From Streptomyces dysideae (GTDB lineage: Bacteria; Actinomycetota; Actinomycetes; Streptomycetales; Streptomycetaceae), in NCBI RefSeq assembly GCF_001514305.1, contig NZ_KQ949101.1, positions 1 to 64,000 on the forward strand: a stretch of 64,000 nt of DNA. The letters are read 5' to 3'. The position numbers were made by a program, and so were the translations under genes. Below, one piece after another: positions 27,944-35,531 of this stretch. Numbering within the stretch: position 1 is the first letter of the stretch; every line of letters starts with the position of its first letter. The notes under the pieces were generated by a model. It ran no database searches, was not told where the DNA came from, and was given only the letters and a program-made list of their open reading frames with translations.

Positions 27944-28831
27944 ATGGCAGGCAGGGACCGGGACCCTGATCGCGGCAAGGTCGTGTCAACGGTGCTCGCG
28001 CGCAGACTGGGGGGTGAGTTGCTGCGCATGCGTGAGGCATGCGGAATGCGCCAGCCTCATGCGGCCGAGGTGCTGGCGGCATCCGTGTCCAAGGTCGCCA
28101 AGATGGAGCGTGGTGGCGTGCCGATGCGGGACCCGGACATCCGTGCGCTGTGCCACCTGTACGGCGAGACCGACGAAGTGGTGATCGAGCGGCTGCTGGC
28201 GCTGGCGCGCACCGATCGAGAGAGGCGCAAGGCCCAGGGATGGTGGAATCAGTACCCGCAGCTTCCCGCCATGGTCGAGTACGTGGCTCTGGAGGACATC
28301 GCCACCAGTATTCGTACCTGGCAACTTGCCTTCATCCCTGGGCTGTTGCAGACGCCGGACTATGCGCGCGCTGTGGCGGTGGGCGCCGGTTCGTGGGAGG
28401 ACCCGAGCGATATCGAGCCCTTTGTGGAAGCGAGGCTTGCCCGCCAGGCGCGACTGCGATCGGAGCGCCCGCTGGGGCTGTGGGCCGTGATCCACGAGGG
28501 GGTGCTGCGTCAGCTCGTCGGTGGTCGTGACGTGATGCGGCAACAGCTGGGGCATCTGCTCGAACTGGCCGTTCTGAACACGGTGAAGATCCAGGTGGTG
28601 CCGTTCTTGGCGGGCGCCAACCCGGGCATGATCGGGGCGTTCAGCATCGTCTCGTTCAGCGAGCCCGCAGCGCTGGATGTCGTACACATGGACGTACCTT
28701 CTTCTACTCTCTGGTTGGAGAGCGAAGAGGACGCCGCCCGCCACGGTCGGACCTTCGACCGCATCGCGCGGGTCGGGCTCGCGGAACGCAACGCCATCGC
28801 CCTGATCGAGACCATTCGCAAGGAGTTGTAG
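27944..28831 (+). CDS. WhiJ-like XRE-family regulator with DUF5753
   Basis: A 295-residue regulator. The helix-turn-helix is in LRMREACGMRQPHAAEVLAA near residues 25-60, and DUF5753 follows with WQLAFIPGLLQTPDYARAVA. It is a paralogue of the protein at 238-1083 with the same gene order (regulator then DUF397), here joined by a divergent HATPase. GGGGAGA lies 6 bases before the ATG at 27944; the longer frame upstream would translate the operator region and is rejected. Confidence 0.9.
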   Translation: MAGRDRDPDRGKVVSTVLARRLGGELLRMREACGMRQPHAAEVLAASVSKVAKMERGGVPMRDPDIRALCHLYGETDEVVIERLLALARTDRERRKAQGWWNQYPQLPAMVEYVALEDIATSIRTWQLAFIPGLLQTPDYARAVAVGAGSWEDPSDIEPFVEARLARQARLRSERPLGLWAVIHEGVLRQLVGGRDVMRQQLGHLLELAVLNTVKIQVVPFLAGANPGMIGAFSIVSFSEPAALDVVHMDVPSSTLWLESEEDAARHGRTFDRIARVGLAERNAIALIETIRKEL

Positions 28832-28836
28832 GCCTG

Positions 28837-29022
28837 GTGACCGAGTTCGAGTTCGTCAAGTCCAGCTACAGCGGCGGAGATGCCCCTCAGGAGTGTGTCG
28901 AAGTCGCCCGCAACGTCCCCGGCACCGTCGCCGTCCGTGATTCCAAGGACGCGGACGGTCCGATACTCCGGCTCGCCGCGGAGACGTGGGCGGAGTTCGC
29001 CGCGTACGTAGGGGGGTGTTAG
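28837..29022 (+). CDS. DUF397 small protein
   Basis: A 61-residue DUF397 protein with FVKSSYSGGDAPQECVEVAR, VAVRDSKDADGPILRL and a helical W.EFAAYV end. Five bases after the WhiJ-like gene, so co-transcribed and probably its partner. The start is GTG. Confidence 0.88.
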   Translation: MTEFEFVKSSYSGGDAPQECVEVARNVPGTVAVRDSKDADGPILRLAAETWAEFAAYVGGC

Positions 29023-29029
29023 CTCGACG

Positions 29030-29248
29030 TCAAGCCTCGCCCGCATCATCGACACGTGACGGCCGCAGATCGAGGAATTCTTCCCGACCGGCATCAGTAA
29101 CGCCGCCAGCGCGGGATACAACCGTGTCGTCTGGCTCACCGCCTGGTGCGCCTATGGCTTCCGCAATGCCGCCAACCAGCGCCTACGAACACGCTGCGTC
29201 ACCACGCGGCGAGGCCGCGGATGCCTGGACTCCGGTCAAGATCGATGA
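29030..29248 (+). pseudogene. ISL3-family transposase remnant
   Basis: The C-terminal end of an ISL3-type DDE transposase is recognisable: LARIIDT*RPQIEEFFPTG, then ISNAASAGYNRVVWLTAWCA, YGFRNAANQRLRTRC. The tryptophan expected after T is a TGA stop (29057-29059), and the N-terminal DDE core is gone. It follows directly after the DUF397 stop. A dead scrap, but proof that ISL3 elements have visited this locus. Confidence 0.75.
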
Positions 29249-29290
29249 GCCTTCGGTTCAGGCCCCTCCTGCAGGCAAGCAGTCACGGCG

Positions 29291-30169
29291 TCAGTCGGCC
29301 TTCACCGGTGTGTCGGTGCCGTCATAGACCTGTCCGTTCACCGCATCGACCCGCCACATTTCCGCCTCCCCTGGCTCCAGCGAATCAGCTCCGGGTTCTT
29401 CTGGGCGCATCGACACGTTCGCGAGCCACTCAGGCCGCCATGTTCCATCCCGCTCAGCCGCCTTCAGGGTGAACGCCTCGACCTGGTATCTGGCTTGCAG
29501 CTGACGCTTGCTCAGATCCCCGCCGCCATTGGCCTGGTACTGTGCGACCAACCCCTCTCGCACCACCTCCTCGGCCTGCCCGGCGTCCAGCTTCGCCTTC
29601 TCGAGTTTCACGCGCGTGGGACCGAGGGTGACGGCCACCTGCGATACGCGTCCTGCTCTGTTGACCTGGACGTCCAGCATCCGGGGCATTAGTACGTCGT
29701 CGTGGAGCCAGCGCCAGCTGGTCATCCATCCCAGTTCCGCCTTCTCCCCCACCGGATATGTCTTGTGCTCGACCGCGTCCTTCGCCCAGCGGTAGTGCTC
29801 GCGCATGTACTGCTGGGCGATCTTGTATGCCTCCTGTTCCGTGAGCGGCGCCTTGGCCCCCGTCACGGGATACCCCATGACACTGGGACGGTCGCTGTCG
29901 TCCAGCAGCACGTTCAGGTGCTTCTTGTCCGGCCACGACAGGCTGCCGTTGCTGAACGCTTCCGACTGCCCGTTGTCCCGGCTGAGCAGGGTGAAGACGA
30001 CATTCGTGCAGGCCGTTCCGACGCACGGCTGCTCGTACACCTGGCCCAGTTCGTAGCGGTCACCGAACGCCTCCGTCACCGCTCGCTCGACGGCCTGGCG
30101 CTGCGAGGATCCTGCGGCCGACAGACTGGTGCCGTCCACATGAATGAAGGTGACCATCGGACGCGCCAC
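29291..30169 (-). CDS. Exported or membrane protein of unknown function, 5' end damaged
   Basis: A 292-codon frame from GTG 30169; I do not recognise the family. It is globular and mixed alpha/beta (YPVGEKAELGWMTSWRWLHD, RVSQVAVTLGPTRVKLEKAK). The frame stays open for 47 more codons upstream (30170-30310) and there encodes two hydrophobic helices (GLLGGLVGLGVAAVELARRG, ASLIASAAILTLGAG) like the end of a DUF4190-type membrane domain. No ATG, GTG or TTG occurs in that stretch and a stop lies at 30311. The native N-terminus therefore seems to have been lost. Confidence 0.5.
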   Translation of the reverse strand: MARPMVTFIHVDGTSLSAAGSSQRQAVERAVTEAFGDRYELGQVYEQPCVGTACTNVVFTLLSRDNGQSEAFSNGSLSWPDKKHLNVLLDDSDRPSVMGYPVTGAKAPLTEQEAYKIAQQYMREHYRWAKDAVEHKTYPVGEKAELGWMTSWRWLHDDVLMPRMLDVQVNRAGRVSQVAVTLGPTRVKLEKAKLDAGQAEEVVREGLVAQYQANGGGDLSKRQLQARYQVEAFTLKAAERDGTWRPEWLANVSMRPEEPGADSLEPGEAEMWRVDAVNGQVYDGTDTPVKAD

Positions 30170-30327
30170 GCCGGCGCCCAGGGTCAGGATGGCTGCGGAA
30201 GCGATGAGCGATGCCTTGGCGCCGGCCTGCCCGTTGAGTGCCCCGCGTCGGGCCAGCTCTACCGCGGCAACACCAAGTCCAACGAGGCCGCCGAGGAGTC
30301 CTTGCCGGGGTCAGGGCATGGCGGCAG

Positions 30328-30356
30328 AAAAGGCCCCGCCGTGGCAGACGGGGCCC
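30328..30356 (-). terminator. Intrinsic terminator of small secreted-protein gene
   Basis: GGCCCCG at 30332-30338 pairs with CGGGGCC at 30349-30355. It is followed on the minus strand by a TTTT run (30328-30331), just downstream of the stop at 30372. Confidence 0.8.
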
Positions 30357-30371
30357 ATGATGCTGCTCGAA

Positions 30372-30788
30372 TCAGCAGTGCGCGGTCGGCGTCTGGAAGG
30401 TGCCGCCGCTGTAGTTCAGCACGCCGGTGCTGCTGTAGCACATGTAACTCCCGGACTTGCTCCAGCTCTTCGCCACAGTCTGGCCAGAGCTGATGGAGAA
30501 GTAGGAGGAGTAGGTGGTGGAGCCGGACATGCTGTAGCCGAGGCGGATGCTGACACTGGACCCGCCGGTCTTGGAATAGGTGGTCCGCAGGGTGGTCGGG
30601 GAGTTGCCGTCCTTCTTGTGCTACAAGATCCCGTTGGTCAGGGTGGTGCACCGCTCGATGGGCAGACCGGAGGCTGTGTAGCCGGAGGAATCACAGCCAG
30701 CGGCGGCCGAGGCGGCGGGCGCGCTGAACATGATTGAACCAGCCGCGATGGCGCAGGCGATGACCGCGGCGCTGGTCTTGGTGCGCAT
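30372..30788 (-). pseudogene. Small secreted protein with in-frame amber codon
   Basis: A 138-codon frame with a clean signal peptide (MRTKTSAAVIACAIAAGSIM, cleavage after ASAAA) and a mature Ser/Thr/Tyr-rich part with four cysteines. Codon 56 is TAG (30621-30623): LPIERCTTLTNGIL, stop, HKKDGNSPTTLRTTYSK. Both sides are in the same frame and keep normal codon bias up to the true stop. GGGGG lies before the ATG, and a good terminator follows. A recent nonsense mutation, or readthrough, is indicated. Confidence 0.65.
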
Positions 30789-31143
30789 GGAAAACCCCCA
30801 TTAGTCGAGAACTGCAGAAGAATGCGGCCTGCTCATGAAGCTTTATTTGCTGCCGCTTGATCAACCCTGTATGGCATGCACACGCATAGGTAGCCTCATG
30901 ATGCTGCTCCTGCCTGAAGCGAAGGGGGAATGAAGGGTGCATGGCCTTGCATTTGGGGCATTTCTTGGCTCTTGAAGCTGGGAAGACCATGCGGAGATGG
31001 GGGCCGGGCCGTGTTGCGGCGGCAAGCCCCTCTGCGCATAGTTGCGCTGCGGAAGTCATGGGCGGTTGCCCGTTAGTGCTGTGAGTGCGCTGCGCAGGGA
31101 TAGCGGATCGTGTGCGGCAAGGGACGGTAGCCAGGGGTGGGAG
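30789..31143. other. Intergenic region between divergent genes
   Basis: No gene found on either strand. It holds the promoters for the secreted-protein gene (minus) and the first LuxR-type gene (plus). It is unusually AT-rich near 30830-30870 for this genome. Confidence 0.4.
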
Positions 31144-32184
31144 ATGGCCGAGCAGGGAAGGGGTGAGCATCCACACGGTGCTGACCGACTGTGCGACGCC
31201 GGGGATCGCGTGTATTCCCGGGCCGTACGGCGGGGCCGGGTGCCGCGCCGTGATGCCCAGGAAGTGCCCTGCCTGCTGGAGTTGGCGCTGCTGCACCCGG
31301 ACCCGGACGACATGGACTGGCTGGTGCCGACGTCTCCGCAAGAAGTCATGACGCGGCTGTTGCACGGGGTCTACGACGAGGTCAGCGCGAGCCAGCGGCG
31401 GATGGGTTCGGCGGTGGCGGCCTTCGAGTGGTACGCCGGCTTGGGCCACCGACTCGCGGCGTCCGGCGCGGAGGGTGGCACGGCGATCCGCGTTCTGGAC
31501 GGCGACTCCCGTATCCAGGCGGCCCTGGACGAGGCGACGGCGGCGTGCGCGTCGGAGGTGCTGACGGTGCAGCCGGGCGGCATCCGTCCCGAGCACGAGC
31601 TGACGGAGGGGCTGCACCGGGCGATGGCGTTGCGCGGCCGGGGTGTGCGGATGCGCGACCTGTACACGCACGTCGCGCGACACGGTCAGGGGTTGCTCAA
31701 CTACCTGGAGTTGATGAGCGATTCGGTGGAGGCGCGGACGCTGGACGAGGTGATCGACCGGCTGATCCTGTTCGACCGTACGGTGGCCTTCATCCCCGCG
31801 AACACCAACCGCACGATGGCGTTGGAGCTCCGCCACCCAGGGCTGGTCCAGTACCTGGTCACGGTCTTCGAACGCCTCTGGCGCCTGGCGATCCCGCTCA
31901 CCGCCTCCCTCCCCGACACCGGCATCGAGGGCATCTCCCACCGCGAGCAGTCCATCGCGGCCCTGCTGGCGGAGGGCCACCAGGACGCGGTCATCGCGGA
32001 ACGCCTGGGGATAAGTGTCCGTACGTGCCGGGCACACATCGCCCGGTTGTCGGAGACGCTGGGGGCGGCGAGCCGTACGCAGCTGGGCGTGCGGATCGCG
32101 CAGGTGGGGCTGGACGGGCCGGCGCGGTCGGCCGACGTCGGATCGGTCATCGTCCCTGATCAAGGATCCCGGACTGGCCGATGA
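31144..32184 (+). CDS. LuxR-type regulator 1 of three
   Basis: A 346-residue regulator. The C-terminal LuxR helix-turn-helix (residues ~265-325) reads ISHREQSIAALLAEGHQDAV, IAERLGISVRTCRAHIARL. The N-terminal half has a TrmB/PLD-like sensor fold (VLTVQPGG, RGVRMRDLYTHVARH, RTVAFIPANTNRTMALELRH). Paralogue of the two minus-strand genes that follow. Its 3' end overlaps that of the convergent second paralogue by 38 bases. The start codon is taken at the ATG with GGGTGGGAG just upstream. Ligand and targets are unknown. Confidence 0.87.
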   Translation: MAEQGRGEHPHGADRLCDAGDRVYSRAVRRGRVPRRDAQEVPCLLELALLHPDPDDMDWLVPTSPQEVMTRLLHGVYDEVSASQRRMGSAVAAFEWYAGLGHRLAASGAEGGTAIRVLDGDSRIQAALDEATAACASEVLTVQPGGIRPEHELTEGLHRAMALRGRGVRMRDLYTHVARHGQGLLNYLELMSDSVEARTLDEVIDRLILFDRTVAFIPANTNRTMALELRHPGLVQYLVTVFERLWRLAIPLTASLPDTGIEGISHREQSIAALLAEGHQDAVIAERLGISVRTCRAHIARLSETLGAASRTQLGVRIAQVGLDGPARSADVGSVIVPDQGSRTGR

Positions 32185-33127
32185 GGTAGCCGAGCTGGGC
32201 CCGGCTTTCGCTGCCGAGGGTGGCGGCGAGTTTGGCGATGTGTTCGCGGGCGGTGCGGATGTTCATGCCGAGGCGGTCGGCTATGACGGCGTCGGTGTGG
32301 CCTTCGATGAGCAGGGCGGCGATGGCTTGCTGGCGGGGGGTGATGCCGTTGTGGGACGGGCGTTGGACAGCCTCGGGGTACATGGGGGTGGCCATGTGCC
32401 AGAAGCGGTCGAAGGTGGTGGCGAAGTAGTCGACCAAGGCCGGGTGGCGGACTTCGAGGGCGACTGTGCGGTCCTTGCTGGCGGGGATGAACGCGACGGT
32501 GCCGTCGATGACGAGGAGACGCTCGGTGACCTGGTCGAGGGTGCGGGCTTCGGCGTCGCCGTTCAGCTGCTCGTAGTGGGCGACAGTGGCGAGGGAGTGG
32601 CGCTGCGTGTGCTGGTAGAGGGTGCGGATACGGCCGCCGCGGTCGAGCAGAGCCTGGTCGCGCTCCAGCGTCTCCGCATTCAGGCGGGCGGCGGTCCGGC
32701 CGTTGTAGGGCTGAATGGCGAGGAGTTCCCGAGAGGCGTCGGCCATGGCCTCGGCGATGGCCTGGTTGACCCGGCCGAAACCGCTGAGGACGCTGATGAC
32801 CGGTGTGTCCGTCGCCGCCGTGTGCCGCCCATCGATCCACATCAGCCCCGCGAATGTCTCCGCCAGTCGCAGCTCGCGCCGCCGCTCGTCGGCGATCCGG
32901 TCCTCGGAGGCCCGCAGCAGCCGGTGGAGGGCGACGGCAGGGGCCACAGGCTCCAGCCGGCTCAGGTCCGCAACCGAGGGGTGCAGAAGTCCGAAGTCGA
33001 TCAGGCAGGGTGCTCCGCCCGCATCCTCGGCGCGTAAATGGCCTTCGCGCAGCGCCCGTTCGTACAGCACTGCTCCTTCCGGGCAGAGATCTTCTGCACT
33101 GTGCTCCGGATGTCCTGCTGGGGGCAC
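32147..33127 (-). CDS. LuxR-type regulator 2 of three
   Basis: A 326-residue paralogue with the same layout: a TrmB/PLD-like sensor (LLAIQPYNGRT, RIRTLYQHTQRH, GTVAFIPASKDRTVALEVRH) and a LuxR helix-turn-helix (GITPRQQAIAALLIEGHTDA, VIADRLGMNIRTAREHIAKL). The GTG start has AGAGGAAGGAC upstream. It lies 19 bases downstream of the third paralogue and is probably co-transcribed with it, away from the NSSWP peptide gene. Confidence 0.87.
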   Translation of the reverse strand: MPPAGHPEHSAEDLCPEGAVLYERALREGHLRAEDAGGAPCLIDFGLLHPSVADLSRLEPVAPAVALHRLLRASEDRIADERRRELRLAETFAGLMWIDGRHTAATDTPVISVLSGFGRVNQAIAEAMADASRELLAIQPYNGRTAARLNAETLERDQALLDRGGRIRTLYQHTQRHSLATVAHYEQLNGDAEARTLDQVTERLLVIDGTVAFIPASKDRTVALEVRHPALVDYFATTFDRFWHMATPMYPEAVQRPSHNGITPRQQAIAALLIEGHTDAVIADRLGMNIRTAREHIAKLAATLGSESRAQLGYLIGQSGILDQGR

Positions 33128-33146
33128 TGCCGTCCTTCCTCTCTGA

Positions 33147-34091
33147 TCAGTTCTCCTGCTTCAGGATCCCCGACTGCGCTATGAGGTAGCCCAGTTGCGC
33201 GCGGCTGCCGCTGCCCAAGGCGGTGGCCAGCTTGGCTATGTGGGCCCGGCAGGTGCGCACGTTCATGCCCAGGCGGCGGGCTATGGCCTCGTCGACGTGG
33301 CCCTCGACGAGGAGTTTGGCGATGGAGTGCTGGATGTCCGTGATGCCGTCGGAGGCGGCTTCGTAGGGGGCGCCGGCGCTCAGCGGTACCGACCGGTTCC
33401 ACATGAACTCGAAGACCTTGATCAGGTACCGCACGAGGCCCGGATGACGCATCTCCAGCGCGACCTGCTGGTCGTCGCGGGTGGGGATGAAGGCGACGGT
33501 CTCGTCGCAGATGATCAGACGCTCCACCAACTCGTCGATGGTGCGGTACTCCGCCTTGCCGTCGGGGAGGTGTGCCGCATAGGCCAGCTTCTCCGGGCTG
33601 TACCGGGCCGTGTGCTGGTACAGCGTGCGGATGCGCACCCCGCGCTCTATCAGTGGCCTGTCGCGCTCCATCCCGAGCAGGAGTGCGCGCTCGGACATAC
33701 GGTCGCTCGGCTGGACCGTGAGCATCTCCGTCTGGCACTGGGACGCGGCCAGGTTGAGCGCGGCGTTGATCCGCTCACCGCCCTCCAGGACCGTGACCGA
33801 GTCACTGGTCGAGCCGATCTGCGTACTGAGGTTCATGAACGGCTCAAACGCGTCGGCGAGTTCGGTGGCCCATCGCCGGCGTTCGGCTATCTCATGCTCC
33901 AGGGGGTTGAGCTGCCGGGCCAGAGCGACCGCGGGACTGACGGGGCACAGCCAGTCCGAGTCGTCGGGATCCGGGTGGAGCAGGGCGAACTCCGTCAGAC
34001 AGGGCGCGGGCTCCACGTCCGCGCGCGCGATCCGGCCCGCGCGCAGAGCGGTGGCGTAGAGCCGCCCTCCTTCTTCGCACAGCTCACTCAT
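33147..34091 (-). CDS. LuxR-type regulator 3 of three
   Basis: A 314-residue paralogue. It has a sensor half (EMLTVQPSDRMSERALLLG, RIRTLYQHTARYSPEKLAY, ETVAFIPTRDDQQVALEMRH) and a LuxR helix-turn-helix (GHVDEAIARRLGMNVRTCRA). Start taken at ATG 34091 because the conserved family opening (SELCEEGGRLYATALRAGR) begins there; ATG 34157 would add 22 residues. It is divergent from the NSSWP peptide gene, 152 bases away, so it is the likeliest regulator of that gene. Confidence 0.85.
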   Translation of the reverse strand: MSELCEEGGRLYATALRAGRIARADVEPAPCLTEFALLHPDPDDSDWLCPVSPAVALARQLNPLEHEIAERRRWATELADAFEPFMNLSTQIGSTSDSVTVLEGGERINAALNLAASQCQTEMLTVQPSDRMSERALLLGMERDRPLIERGVRIRTLYQHTARYSPEKLAYAAHLPDGKAEYRTIDELVERLIICDETVAFIPTRDDQQVALEMRHPGLVRYLIKVFEFMWNRSVPLSAGAPYEAASDGITDIQHSIAKLLVEGHVDEAIARRLGMNVRTCRAHIAKLATALGSGSRAQLGYLIAQSGILKQEN

Positions 34092-34243
34092 CGCGTGGGG
34101 ATGTGTCGCTTTAGCGTGATTCGTTGTCAAATCTCCACCCCCCAGGGTCCTGAACATGCAGGAACATGATGCATCGATTGTGTGGCCATGACGTGCCCGA
34201 ATGAGCCATCGTCGTACTCGACGGGGGAAAAGGGGACCTTCAA

Positions 34244-34456
34244 GTGAGGACGAAGCCGACTATGCGTAACAGAATGCTTCGCTCGGTTCTTGTTGCCGCC
34301 TTCTCCGCCGTTGTGACCCTCGGCGCAATCGGTGGTTTCACCGACGCGAAGGACGATATTCGGGCGAACAGCAGCTGGCCGTCCGTGGCGGTGAGTACTG
34401 AGGGCGCCGACAACAGTAGCTGGCCGGTGGCGCCGGCGGATGGGGCCGGGAACTGA
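34244..34456 (+). CDS. Small exported peptide with two NSSWP motifs
   Basis: A 70-residue precursor. The GTG at 34244 has an AGGGGA ribosome site at 7-base spacing; an ATG at 34262 is the alternative. A basic start (MRNRMLR) is followed by one hydrophobic segment (SVLVAAFSAVVTLGAIGGF) and a hydrophilic tail containing RANSSWPSVAV and ADNSSWPVAP. The repeated NSSWP pentapeptide suggests two processed copies of one product. The stop is one base before the GTG of the Rieske-like gene, so they form an operon. No known peptide family is recognised. Confidence 0.7.
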   Translation: MRTKPTMRNRMLRSVLVAAFSAVVTLGAIGGFTDAKDDIRANSSWPSVAVSTEGADNSSWPVAPADGAGN

Positions 34457-34457
34457 C

Positions 34458-34793
34458 GTGACCACTCCCCCCGACGACCGCTCCTTCCGCCGAGAAATGG
34501 CCACCGCCTACCGCTCCGGCTGGCACTTCATCGACCTGGTCACCGCGATCCCCCACTCCGGTGACTCGTTGATGGTGACCGTCTTCGGCGAGCCGGTCGT
34601 GGTCACGCGTGATGACGACGAGGACGTACGGGCGTACCGGTGTCTGCGGCGGCCTCGGGGGGCGCCGCAGCCTGTGCGGTGTGCCATCCGGTACGGAATG
34701 ATCTTTGTGAATCTGGACCAGCGTGACCATCAGCTGGTGGAGCCGGAGACCCCGGCCCACCGAACCATCTCAGCCACCCCCCGCAGTGCCTGA
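34458..34793 (+). CDS. Rieske-like mini-protein lacking Fe-S ligands
   Basis: A 111-residue protein resembling the Rieske domain of ring-hydroxylating oxygenases at both ends: GWHFIDLVTAIPHSGDSLMV, GEPVVVTRDDDEDVRAYR and IRYGMIFVNLDQ. Between them the usual C-x-H...C-x-x-H cluster is replaced by LRRPRGAPQPVRCAIR; the histidines are absent and the second ligand loop is missing. It therefore should not bind a [2Fe-2S] cluster. It is directly downstream of the NSSWP peptide gene; ATG 34440 is an alternative start overlapping it. A maturation or binding role for the peptide is a guess. Confidence 0.6.
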   Translation: MTTPPDDRSFRREMATAYRSGWHFIDLVTAIPHSGDSLMVTVFGEPVVVTRDDDEDVRAYRCLRRPRGAPQPVRCAIRYGMIFVNLDQRDHQLVEPETPAHRTISATPRSA

Positions 34794-34836
34794 CGCGATT
34801 CCCCCGTCGTAACAAATCGCTCAGGTGCTTCCCCCC

Positions 34837-34883
34837 GCAGCGGCGTCACCGTGACCTGAACACGGTGACGCCGCTGCAGTTTT
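34837..34883 (+). terminator. Intrinsic terminator after peptide operon
   Basis: A perfect 17-bp stem (GCAGCGGCGTCACCGTG and its complement) with a 7-base loop, then AGTTTTCT. It closes the peptide/Rieske-like operon. Confidence 0.92.
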
Positions 34884-34972
34884 CTGGGGAAATATCGGAG
34901 TATGCGGGGAAGTGGAAGCCGACCGTCAGTGGCTGAAAAGAATCGATCAGGCAGGCGTCGATCACGGGTACG

Positions 34973-35410
34973 TCAGCCGCGGCTCCGCCTTCCTCGGCCG
35001 CGCCCCATCGCCCGCTCCAGCTCGATCTCGATCACCACCCGCGACGGATTCGGCGACGGCACCCGCTCATAGCGCTCCGCGTACCGCCGCTCCGCCTCCG
35101 CGACCCGCCCCGGATCGGTCCGGACGTACGCCCGTCCCTCCAGCGTCGCCCACCGCCGCCCGTCCACCTGGCACACGGCGACCCGCGCCCCCGCCGGCCC
35201 GGCCGCGAGCACGTTCGCCACCTTGGTGCTCGCCTTGTTCGCGATGACACGAGCCAGCCGGGCCTCGGGATCGTATGTGACCCCGACGGGTACGACGTGC
35301 GGGCTGCCGTCCGGGCGCGGGGTCGTCAGGGTGCACAGGTGTCTCTCCCGCCAGAAGCTGAGATACGTCGCGTCTGGATCGCCCGGGTCCACGGAGTATG
35401 TCGTTGCCAT
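34973..35410 (-). CDS. Pyridoxamine 5'-phosphate oxidase-like (F420/FMN) protein
   Basis: A 145-residue split-barrel protein of the PNPOx-like / F420-dependent family. Signature stretches are LCTLTTPRPDGSPHVVPVGV, VIANKASTKVANVLA and WATLEGRAYV, with a basic C-terminus. It probably uses FMN or F420 to reduce a small molecule or biliverdin-like substrate. The ATG at 35410 is divergent from clpB, and the HAIR at 35451-35471 lies between them, 40 bases upstream, so HspR could affect both. Confidence 0.85.
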   Translation of the reverse strand: MATTYSVDPGDPDATYLSFWRERHLCTLTTPRPDGSPHVVPVGVTYDPEARLARVIANKASTKVANVLAAGPAGARVAVCQVDGRRWATLEGRAYVRTDPGRVAEAERRYAERYERVPSPNPSRVVIEIELERAMGRGRGRRSRG

Positions 35411-35450
35411 GAGGGTGGAACTTAGCCGCCGTGGCACTCCCGAACTCAAC

Positions 35451-35471
35451 CTTGAGTGGAATAGACTCAAG
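35451..35471. promoter_or_regulatory. HAIR operator of clpB
   Basis: CTTGAGT-N7-ACTCAAG, a perfect HspR site, lies 60 bases upstream of the clpB GTG. The TTGAGT arm could double as a -35 box, with a weak GTGTAC (35475-35480) at 17-base spacing. ClpB is a known HspR target in Streptomyces. Confidence 0.93.
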
Positions 35472-35480
35472 TTTGTGTAC

Positions 35481-35495
35481 GCTGACTGAGTCAGC
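35481..35495. promoter_or_regulatory. 15-bp palindrome in clpB leader
   Basis: GCTGACT-G-AGTCAGC lies between the HAIR and the clpB ribosome site. It may be a second operator or a leader hairpin. Confidence 0.35.
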
Positions 35496-35531
35496 ACTGG
35501 GAGAAGCTGACGCCAGGAGGAGAACGCGAAC

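Noticed and set aside
30372..30788. Pyrrolysine or recoding explanation of the TAG codon
   Set aside because: Nothing else suggests pyrrolysine use in Streptomyces, so nonsense mutation or simple readthrough is preferred.
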